Assembly: GCA_010029945.1 (NCBI GenBank)
Contig: RGQW01000111.1
Span: 1-5,489, forward strand
Source: Actinomycetota bacterium
GTDB lineage: Bacteria > Actinomycetota > Actinomycetes > S36-B12
DNA: 5,489 bases
Direction: 5' to 3'
Each line of letters begins with the position of its first letter. Position 1 is the first letter of the stretch. Both the position numbers and the translations under genes were made by a program. This document shows positions 1-4,907 of this stretch, in pieces. The notes beneath the pieces are model-generated. The model made no database searches. It saw nothing but the letters and a program-made list of their open reading frames with translations, and was not told where the DNA came from.

Positions 1-153
1 ACCCACATTCGCGAGGGTGCCGGCAGAGATGATGTCGTGTCTGCGTGTGCGTCGTGGGGGAGCCAAGTCACGTTCGCCGATGTCTCGGCAACCGGAGATC
101 GGCATGACCCGGGGAAGTTGGCGCGTGTTTTCGATACGGTTCTGGTCCGATGA
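1..153 (+). CDS. yvcK: YvcK/CofD-like UDP-sugar-binding protein, C-terminal end only (partial)
   Basis: Frame 1 is open from the window edge to TGA at 151-153 and gives about 50 residues ending in FADVSATGDRHDPGKLARVF and a short tail. A 'D-V/L ... RHDP ... LA' ending of this kind is what I recall for the actinobacterial YvcK (gluconeogenesis factor, CofD-like) family. Its position directly before whiA fits the widely conserved rapZ–yvcK–whiA order. The family binds UDP-N-acetylglucosamine and is linked to carbon metabolism and cell-wall homeostasis. Only the extreme C-terminus is visible, so no Rossmann or ligand-binding motif can be checked. The stop lies 17 nt before the chosen whiA start, so the two genes are probably cotranscribed. 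The identification depends on a short tail plus context. Confidence 0.66.
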   Translation, partial: THIREGAGRDDVVSACASWGSQVTFADVSATGDRHDPGKLARVFDTVLVR

Positions 154-154
154 C

Positions 155-160
155 GGGAGG
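155..160 (+). promoter_or_regulatory. Ribosome binding site deciding the whiA start
   Basis: GGGAGG lies 10 nt before ATG 171. An in-frame ATG at 150 overlaps the yvcK stop as ATGA but has no purine-rich element before it. The Shine-Dalgarno sequence therefore favours 171, and the resulting N-terminus MAMTAAVKDE matches what I recall for Streptomyces WhiA. Confidence 0.7.
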
Positions 161-170
161 AAGCGCGACC

Positions 171-1097
171 ATGGCGATGACGGCGGCGGTCAAGGATGAG
201 CTGAGCCGCGTCGAAGTGACGAAGACATGCTGCCGCAAAGCGGAAGTATCGTCGCTGCTGCGCTTCGGTGGTGCCCTGCACATCGTCAGTGGTGCGATCG
301 TCGTCGAAGTAGAGGTTGACGCCGGCGCAACGGCTCGACGCCTCCGCAAGGACATCTTCGACATCTACGGTCACGACAGTGAAGTGTCGATGGTTCAGGC
401 CAGCGGCATCCGCAAGGGAACCAGGTATGTGGTCCGGGTGTCGCAGGGTGGCGAGGCTCTGGCGAAACAGACCGGGATCGTGGATGGCAGTGGGCGTCCC
501 GTGCGCGGCTTGCCGCCGGCCATCGTCGCTGGTGGGCTCTGCGATTGTGAGGCAGCCTGGCGGGGGGCCTTCCTGGCGCATGGCTCGCTGACCGAACCAG
601 GCAGATCGAGTTCGCTGGAAGTCACCGCGCCCGGTCCCGAAGCGGCCCTGGCGCTGGTGGGTTCGGCGCGACGACTCGGGATAGGTGCGAAGTCCCGGGA
701 GGTCCGCGGCGTCGACCGAGTGGTGATCCGTGACGGTGACGCCATCGGGGCCCTGCTGACGCGGATGGGTGCCCATGAGTCGGTGCTTGCGTGGGAGGAA
801 CGCCGGATGCGGCGGGAGGTGCGCGCAACGGCCAACCGCTTGGCCAACTTCGACGACGCCAACCTGCGGCGCTCGGCACGAGCAGCCGTCGCCGCGAGTG
901 CTCGCGTGGGTCGGGCGTTGGAAATCCTGGGTGATGATGTCCCCGACCACCTCGTGGTCGCAGACCCTCCGATGACCAAAGATGCCATCGCCGGCCGAAT
1001 CCGTCGGTTGCTGGCCCTGGCGGACAAGCGCGCCGCCGAGTTGGGAATCCCCGATACCGAGGCCGCCCTGGCCGACGCGGATCTTGGGGACGACTAG
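171..1097 (+). CDS. whiA: WhiA, DNA-binding regulator, with a shortened C-terminal helix-turn-helix
   Basis: This encodes 308 residues of a WhiA-family protein, which in Streptomyces acts with WhiB to switch on sporulation septation genes and is also kept in non-sporulating bacteria. The N-terminal part is a degenerate LAGLIDADG homing-endonuclease fold: RFGGALHI at 31-38 and RGAFLAHGSLTEPGRSSSLE at 131-150 are the family signatures. The long conserved block EERRMRREVRATANRLANFD (209-228) follows, then NLRRSARAAVAASARVGRAL. The C-terminal helix-turn-helix is abnormal. After VPDHL (257-261) the chain goes directly via VV to ADPPMTKDAIAGRIRRLL (264-281). In the Mycobacterium and Streptomyces proteins I recall about 21 residues there, including an 'ASLEELG' helix. 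About 19 residues are therefore missing, matching the difference from the roughly 327-residue M. tuberculosis protein. The putative recognition helix (TKDAIAGRIRRLL) is kept. Identity is certain; DNA-binding ability is doubtful. Confidence 0.96.
   Translation: MAMTAAVKDELSRVEVTKTCCRKAEVSSLLRFGGALHIVSGAIVVEVEVDAGATARRLRKDIFDIYGHDSEVSMVQASGIRKGTRYVVRVSQGGEALAKQTGIVDGSGRPVRGLPPAIVAGGLCDCEAAWRGAFLAHGSLTEPGRSSSLEVTAPGPEAALALVGSARRLGIGAKSREVRGVDRVVIRDGDAIGALLTRMGAHESVLAWEERRMRREVRATANRLANFDDANLRRSARAAVAASARVGRALEILGDDVPDHLVVADPPMTKDAIAGRIRRLLALADKRAAELGIPDTEAALADADLGDD
944..960. repeat. Perfect 7-bp inverted repeat at the whiA deletion joint
   Basis: CGACCAC (944-950) and GTGGTCG (954-960) are perfect inverted repeats around a 3-nt CTC centre. 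They sit exactly where WhiA codons appear to be missing (residues 259-263). The hairpin may be a by-product of the join, a cause of it, or chance within GC-rich coding DNA. Confidence 0.6.
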
Positions 1098-1140
1098 CCC
1101 GGCGAAAGGATCCGATTCCGCGTGGAACCCGGCGGTCCCG

Positions 1141-1180
1141 GCGTCACATAAACGTAACCTGCGTCACTAAGATGTAAGCG
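1141..1180 (+). repeat. Imperfect 20-nt tandem direct repeat upstream of gap
   Basis: Two adjacent 20-nt units start with the identical heptamer GCGTCAC at 1141 and 1161 and match at 14 of 20 positions, with GTAA near the end of each. The 20-nt period is close to two helical turns, so a protein could bind both copies on one face of the DNA. The patch is richer in A and T than the surrounding sequence and overlaps the proposed promoter. It could be an operator for the glycolytic operon, but I recognise no regulator consensus. Confidence 0.4.
1143..1173 (+). promoter_or_regulatory. Possible promoter of the gap–pgk–tpiA operon
   Basis: TAAGAT at 1168-1173 fits the actinobacterial -10 form TANNNT. 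GTCACA at 1143-1148 matches TTGACA at four of six positions, with a long 19-nt spacer. They lie in the only A+T-rich patch of the 185-nt whiA–gap intergenic region, about 110 nt before the gap start, so a transcript from here would have a leader of roughly 100 nt. A second weaker -10-like element, TTATCT, lies at 1181-1186. The rest of the intergenic stretch shows no ORF, tRNA or convincing intrinsic terminator. Confidence 0.35.
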
Positions 1181-1211
1181 TTATCTCGCCCAAGGACGCG
1201 TCGCGCGAGGG

Positions 1212-1228
1212 CCGATGGCGGACATCGG
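1212..1228 (+). other. Small hairpin in the gap 5' leader
   Basis: CCGATG (1212-1217) and CATCGG (1223-1228) form a perfect 6-bp stem with a GCGGA loop. No T-run follows, so it is not an intrinsic terminator. A second weaker pairing, TCGTG (1232-1236) with CACGA (1252-1256), follows it. If transcription starts near 1180, both lie in the leader and could affect mRNA stability or translation. Stems this short can arise by chance. Confidence 0.3.
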
Positions 1229-1271
1229 GTCTCGTGGCGCTCACCAGCAGGCACGACCATCACGGCAATAC

Positions 1272-1277
1272 GAGGAG
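1272..1277 (+). promoter_or_regulatory. Ribosome binding site of gap
   Basis: GAGGAG lies 5 nt before the GTG at 1283 and supports this non-ATG start. The resulting protein begins MTIKVGINGFGRIGR, which is the normal N-terminus of the family, so the GTG start is secure. Confidence 0.75.
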
Positions 1278-1282
1278 ACTGA

Positions 1283-2287
1283 GTGACCATCAAGGTCGGT
1301 ATCAATGGATTCGGTCGAATTGGCCGCAACTTCTTCCGCGCTCTGCTCAGCAGCGGTGCGGACGTCGAGATTGTGGGCATCAACGACCTCACGGACACAA
1401 CCACGCTTGCGCACCTTCTGAAGTACGACTCGGTCCTCGGCCGCATCGATGTTCCGGTGGAGGCTGCAGAGAACGCGATTGTGGTGGACGGCACATCCAT
1501 CCCTGTTTTCGCAGAGCGGGATCCGGCGAATCTGCCCTGGGCGTCGGTGGGTGCCACCGTGGTCGTGGAGTCCACCGGAATATTCACCTCGGCCGACGAT
1601 GCTCGCAAGCACGTTAACGCCGGAGCGTCGAAGGTCATCATCTCCGCACCCGCCAAGGGTGAGGACATCACGATCGTCATGGGGGTGAACGACGGGGATT
1701 ACAACCCCGCCACGGATGTGATTATTTCGAACGCATCGTGCACCACCAACTGTTTAGCCCCGATGGCGAAGGCCATCGATGATGCATTTGGCATCGAGCG
1801 CGGGCTGATGACCACCATTCACGCCTACACCAACGACCAGCGAATCCTGGACTTCCCGCACAGTGACCTGCGTCGGGCCCGGGCTGCCGCGGTCAACATG
1901 ATCCCGACCAGCACGGGAGCCGCGAAGGCGATCGCTCTTGTTTTGCCCCACTTGAAGGGCAAGCTCGACGGATACGCCATGCGCGTTCCCGTTCCTACCG
2001 GATCGGCCACCGATCTGACCGTCGAACTGAAGACAGCGGCCACCAAAGAGGAGATCAACGCCGTCGTCAAGCAAGCAGCCGACGGTCCGATGAAGGGGAT
2101 CCTTCAGTACACGGAAGATCCGATCGTGTCGACGGATATCGTCACGGACCCGTCATCGTGCATCTTCGACGCTGGGATGACCAACGCCAACGGCAATATG
2201 GCCAAGGTCCTCGGCTGGTACGACAACGAGTGGGGCTACAGCAACCGCCTGGTCGATCTCGTCGGGTTGGTCGGCGCCACACCGTGA
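1283..2287 (+). CDS. gap: Glyceraldehyde-3-phosphate dehydrogenase, type I
   Basis: A complete 334-residue enzyme, a usual length for the family. It oxidises and phosphorylates glyceraldehyde 3-phosphate to 1,3-bisphosphoglycerate in the cytosol, reducing NAD+. The Rossmann nucleotide-binding loop GINGFGRIGR is at 6-15. The catalytic segment SNASCTTNCLAP (149-160) carries the nucleophile Cys153, and the base is His180 in TTIHAYTNDQ. FPHSDLRRAR (191-200), the substrate-loop region MIPTSTGAAKA and the C-terminal WYDNEWGYSNR (312-322) are all present. No indel is apparent when compared from memory with Streptomyces Gap. Translation starts at GTG with a good Shine-Dalgarno sequence. It is the first gene of the glycolytic operon, and its stop codon falls two bases before the ATG chosen for pgk. 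The residues suit an NAD-dependent glycolytic form, but cofactor preference is inferred. Confidence 0.97.
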   Translation: MTIKVGINGFGRIGRNFFRALLSSGADVEIVGINDLTDTTTLAHLLKYDSVLGRIDVPVEAAENAIVVDGTSIPVFAERDPANLPWASVGATVVVESTGIFTSADDARKHVNAGASKVIISAPAKGEDITIVMGVNDGDYNPATDVIISNASCTTNCLAPMAKAIDDAFGIERGLMTTIHAYTNDQRILDFPHSDLRRARAAAVNMIPTSTGAAKAIALVLPHLKGKLDGYAMRVPVPTGSATDLTVELKTAATKEEINAVVKQAADGPMKGILQYTEDPIVSTDIVTDPSSCIFDAGMTNANGNMAKVLGWYDNEWGYSNRLVDLVGLVGATP

Positions 2288-2289
2288 GC

Positions 2290-3522
2290 ATGCCGAGCCT
2301 GGATGACCTCCAGGTCGCCGGCCATGTCGTGATCGTTCGAGTGGACTTCAACGTCCCCCTTGCCGACGACGGTGCTGGCGGCCGGGTCATTACCGATACG
2401 GGTCGCATCACAGCGGCCCTGCCCACCATCGAGTACCTGCGCGACCACGGGGCGCGCATCCTGCTGCTGGCCCACCTGGGGCGACCCAAGGGAGTCGTGA
2501 CTCCGGAGGCCAGCCTGGCCCCGGTGGCTCGGGAGTTGTCTCGCCTGTTGTCCATCGATGTGCCGATCGCAGCCGATGTGGGGCAGGCGCGAGACGAGTT
2601 GAGTCGAGCGGCAGACGGCGGAGTCGTGGTTTTCGAGAACATCCGATTCGATGCTCGTGAAACGAGTAAGGACCCGGCTGAGCGCGCCGCGCTCGCCCGC
2701 GAGTTGGCCGATCTCGGGGACTTCTTCGTCTCCGACGGTTTCGGTGTCGTGCACCGAGAGCAGGCATCGGTCACCGAGATTGCGGCCCTCCTGCCGCACG
2801 CGGCTGGTCGCCTGGTCGAGCGTGAATCGGCGGTCTTCTCGCAGCTGTTAGGGCAGCCGGACCGGCCGTATGTGGTCATCCTTGGCGGCTCCAAGGTCAG
2901 CGACAAGCTCGGGGTTATCGGCAATTTGATTTCCCGCGTCGATCGTCTGCTGATCGGCGGTGGAATGGCCTTCACGTTTTTGGCGGCCCAGGGGTTCTCG
3001 GTGGGGGATTCTCTTCTGGAAGCCGATCAGATCGCGACGGTCGAGGCCTATCTGGAACAGGCCAAACGGCGCGGTGTCGAGGTGGTCCGTCCCGTGGACG
3101 TCGTTGTCGCCGATCGGTTCGCGGCGGATGCGAACGTCACAGTGGTGGCCGCGGATGAGATCCCGGATGGCTGGATGGGCGTGGATATCGGCCCGAGAAC
3201 CGCGGAGGCGTTCGCCCGGCACATTGCCGACGCGGGCACGATTGTGTGGAACGGGCCGATGGGTGTGTTCGAGATGGAGCCGTTCGCGGCCGGGACGAGA
3301 GCAGTGGCAGAGGCCATGGCGCAGGCGTCCGGGATGACAGTTGTCGGTGGAGGTGACTCTGCAGCCGCTATCCGAATTCTGGGAGTCGACGAGAAGCGCT
3401 TCGATCACATCAGCACCGGTGGGGGAGCGAGCCTGGAGTTCCTCGAAGGTAAGGAGCTACCCGGGTTGGCGGTCCTGACGGCGGCGAACACAGACATGGA
3501 TAACACCAAGGAGAACGAATGA
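2290..3522 (+). CDS. pgk: Phosphoglycerate kinase
   Basis: This enzyme transfers the acyl phosphate of 1,3-bisphosphoglycerate to ADP, making ATP and 3-phosphoglycerate. It is 410 residues from ATG 2290. Visible motifs are VDFNVPL (18-24), the substrate Arg in TDTGRI (Arg39), AHLGRPKG (61-68), ENIRFDARETSKD (116-128), SDGFGVVHREQAS (148-160), GGSKVSDKLGVI (199-210), WNGPMGVFE (320-328), GGGDSAAA (353-360) and the C-terminal STGGGASLEFLEGK. Both domains are therefore complete. The protein ends with a polar tail of about 15 residues after LPGLAVL. Start choice: GTG 2284 overlaps the gap stop as GTGA and would add two residues, but ATG 2290 gives MPSLDDL, aligning with the family N-terminus (MKTIDEL-like in Streptomyces). 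Neither start has a strong Shine-Dalgarno sequence, so translation is probably coupled to gap. Confidence 0.96.
   Translation: MPSLDDLQVAGHVVIVRVDFNVPLADDGAGGRVITDTGRITAALPTIEYLRDHGARILLLAHLGRPKGVVTPEASLAPVARELSRLLSIDVPIAADVGQARDELSRAADGGVVVFENIRFDARETSKDPAERAALARELADLGDFFVSDGFGVVHREQASVTEIAALLPHAAGRLVERESAVFSQLLGQPDRPYVVILGGSKVSDKLGVIGNLISRVDRLLIGGGMAFTFLAAQGFSVGDSLLEADQIATVEAYLEQAKRRGVEVVRPVDVVVADRFAADANVTVVAADEIPDGWMGVDIGPRTAEAFARHIADAGTIVWNGPMGVFEMEPFAAGTRAVAEAMAQASGMTVVGGGDSAAAIRILGVDEKRFDHISTGGGASLEFLEGKELPGLAVLTAANTDMDNTKENE
3508..3513 (+). promoter_or_regulatory. Ribosome binding site of tpiA, inside the end of pgk
   Basis: AAGGAG lies 5 nt before ATG 3519, within the last codons of pgk. 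Together with the ATGA overlap of the pgk stop and the tpiA start, it indicates direct re-initiation or coupled translation. Confidence 0.7.
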
Positions 3523-4310
3523 CCGAGCGCAAGCCGTTGATGGCTGGCAACTGGAAGATGAACATCAACCACTTTGAGGCAATCGCCCTCGTGCAGAAGC
3601 TCGCCTTCGGGTTGAACGAGAAGGATCTGGAGGCTGTTGAGGTCGCGGTGCTGCCGCCGTTCACCGATATTCGAAGCGTCCAGACGCTTATCGAGGGCGA
3701 CCACTACGACATCGCCTACGGCGCTCAGGATTTGTCCGTTCATGAATCCGGCGCCTACACCGGTGAGGTCTCGGGCGCGATGTTGGCGAAACTTGGATGC
3801 ACCTTCGTTGTCGTCGGGCATAGCGAGCGACGCGAGCATCACAACGAGGATGACCAGATCGTCAACGCGAAGGCAAAGACGGCTCAGGCGCACGACCTGA
3901 TTCCCATCGTGTGTGTCGGTGAAGGCCTGTCGGTCCGTCAATCGGGTGACCATGTCGATTTCGTGCTGAAGCAGGTTCGGGGGTCGCTTGATGGTCTGGG
4001 CGCCGAGCAGGTCGGAGGGCTCGTCATCGCGTACGAGCCGGTCTGGGCAATCGGCACCGGCGAGGTGGCCACCGGTGACGACGCCCAGGAGGTGTGCGGG
4101 GCGATTCGACTTGATATCGAGCAGCGCCTCGGTGCCTCGTGCGCGCAGTCGGTGCGGATTTTGTACGGCGGCTCGGTGAAGGCGGCCAACGTCGCGGGAA
4201 TCATGAGCCAGCCGGACGTCGATGGCTGTCTGGTGGGTGGAGCCAGCCTGGATGCAGATGAATTCATTGGCATCGTCCGGTACCGGCTACACCCCGAGAT
4301 GTTGGCCTAA
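3519..4310 (+). CDS. tpiA: Triose-phosphate isomerase
   Basis: A complete 263-residue TIM-barrel enzyme that interconverts dihydroxyacetone phosphate and glyceraldehyde 3-phosphate in the cytosol, supplying the substrate of Gap. All catalytic residues are visible: Asn11 and Lys13 in AGNWKMN (9-15), His101 in VVVGHSERR (97-105) and Glu173 in AYEPVWAIGTG (171-181). The phosphate-gripping loop 6 (WAIGTG) and the later YGGSVK (216-221) and GCLVGGASL segments are intact. No insertion or deletion is apparent relative to the family. The start overlaps the pgk stop by four bases (ATGA) with AAGGAG at good spacing, so pgk and tpiA should be made from one transcript. secG follows after 24 nt with no terminator between them. 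Confidence 0.97.
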   Translation: MTERKPLMAGNWKMNINHFEAIALVQKLAFGLNEKDLEAVEVAVLPPFTDIRSVQTLIEGDHYDIAYGAQDLSVHESGAYTGEVSGAMLAKLGCTFVVVGHSERREHHNEDDQIVNAKAKTAQAHDLIPIVCVGEGLSVRQSGDHVDFVLKQVRGSLDGLGAEQVGGLVIAYEPVWAIGTGEVATGDDAQEVCGAIRLDIEQRLGASCAQSVRILYGGSVKAANVAGIMSQPDVDGCLVGGASLDADEFIGIVRYRLHPEMLA

Positions 4311-4334
4311 ACCACGGAGGTATCGTTCACCCCG

Positions 4335-4489
4335 ATGATCACCGTTCTCACCATCGTTCTTGCAGTGCTCCTGGCCATCACCAGTTCGCTGCTCGTCGTC
4401 CTGATCCTGCTGCACCGCGGCAAGGGCGGGGGACTGTCCGCGTATGGGCGGCGAGCATCGTCGCCGTTGGTTTGATCATCAGCACCTAG
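4335..4489 (+). pseudogene. secG: secG, preprotein translocase subunit, with internal out-of-frame deletion
   Basis: SecG is the small two-helix partner of SecYE in the protein-export channel. From ATG 4335, preceded by GGAGG at 4316-4320 with an unusually long 14-nt spacing, the frame gives a hydrophobic helix (about residues 4-26) and then the hallmark LLHRGKGGGLS (25-35), which identifies it. The frame next runs into 11 unrelated residues and stops at 4473-4475, giving only 46 residues instead of the usual 75-80 or so. In another frame, 4442-4489 encodes VWAASIVAVGLIIST followed by a stop, which is the expected end of SecG helix 2. The middle, normally an 'MFGGG ... ERNLDRIT' loop plus the start of helix 2, is absent. 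The frame offset requires a loss of 3n+1 bases; family length suggests about 80-90. It is therefore either a broken gene or an assembly error; a functional two-helix product is unlikely. Confidence 0.85.
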
Positions 4490-4536
4490 TTCGTCGAGGA
4501 AATCAGACGCTGTGCCTTGTCGTGGCGTCGGACACC

Positions 4537-4542
4537 AGGAGG
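4537..4542 (+). promoter_or_regulatory. Strong ribosome binding site deciding the RbpA-like start
   Basis: AGGAGG lies 6 nt before ATG 4549. The open frame extends back in frame to ATG 4444, but that extension would run through secG sequence and give a 35-residue leader unlike the family, so 4549 is chosen. Confidence 0.8.
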
Positions 4543-4548
4543 AAATTC

Positions 4549-4881
4549 ATGGCCGGAGGCAGTGCGATCCGAGGCAGCCGAGTCGGCGCAGGCCCGATGG
4601 GTGAAGCCGAGCGTGGAGAAGCGGCCCCGCGAATCTATGTCTCCTTCTGGTGCGCGAACGAGCACGAATCCCGTCCAAGTTTCGCCACCGACGCTGAAAT
4701 TCCCGAGGAATGGGACTGCGCTCGCTGCGGACTACCCGCAGGACCGGACAAGGAGAATCCTCCGGCGCCACCGAAGATCGAGCCCTACAAGACTCATCTG
4801 GCCTACGTGAAGGAGCGTCGCTCCGACAAGGATGGCGCCGCAATTTTGCAAGAAGCGCTGGATCGTCTGCACGGGAAGTAG
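4549..4881 (+). CDS. RbpA-family RNA polymerase-binding protein, divergent paralogue type
   Basis: A 110-residue protein matching the RbpA family of actinobacterial transcription activators, which bind RNA polymerase and the principal sigma factors and stabilise the open promoter complex. The N-terminal tail IRGSRVGAG (7-15) resembles the RbpA start. The core holds a probable zinc site of Cys35, His39, Cys57 and Cys60, in SFWCANEH and WDCARCG, around the conserved DAEIPEEW. The C-terminal helix HLAYVKERRSDKDG (83-96) corresponds to the sigma-interaction domain and keeps the Arg pair (90-91). It differs from canonical RbpA: it has MGEAERGEAAP in place of the SYETDR region, and the linker before the sigma helix is less basic (Lys76 and Lys81 with Glu78). 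I recall close relatives downstream of secG in Streptomyces, separate from the main rbpA, so no gene symbol is assigned. Role in transcription is inferred. It converges on tal with 26 nt between and no clear terminator. Confidence 0.85.
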   Translation: MAGGSAIRGSRVGAGPMGEAERGEAAPRIYVSFWCANEHESRPSFATDAEIPEEWDCARCGLPAGPDKENPPAPPKIEPYKTHLAYVKERRSDKDGAAILQEALDRLHGK

Positions 4882-4907
4882 ACGAGCGCTCTATCGCTGT
4901 TGGCCTT

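Noticed and set aside
395..1027. 210-residue open frame on the minus strand opposite whiA
   Set aside because: Arg/Ser/Ala-rich low-complexity translation typical of an antisense shadow; whiA on the other strand is certain.
150..1097. whiA starting at ATG 150, overlapping the yvcK stop as ATGA
   Set aside because: No Shine-Dalgarno sequence precedes it, whereas GGGAGG lies before ATG 171 and the 171 start gives the conserved MAMTAAVKDE N-terminus.
1098..1140. Intrinsic terminator after whiA
   Set aside because: Only a 4-bp TTCC/GGAA stem (around a GCGT loop) and short GC symmetries are visible, with no T-run.
2158..2289. N-terminal extension of pgk back to ATG 2158 inside gap
   Set aside because: The extension is an Arg/Gln-rich out-of-frame reading of the gap C-terminus; the family N-terminus aligns at ATG 2290.
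2142..2975. 277-residue open frame on the minus strand opposite pgk
   Set aside because: It is rich in Arg, Ser, Thr and Pro, as expected for the antisense of a high-GC gene, resembles no family I know, and lies fully opposite the end of gap and the first half of pgk.
4425..4489. Programmed ribosomal frameshift joining the two parts of secG
   Set aside because: A shift would not restore the missing loop and first part of helix 2, and no slippery heptamer or downstream pseudoknot is apparent.
4444..4881. Longer RbpA-like protein starting at ATG 4444
   Set aside because: The extra 35 residues come from out-of-frame reading of the secG remnant and its spacer; ATG 4549 has a strong AGGAGG at ideal spacing and a family-like N-terminus.
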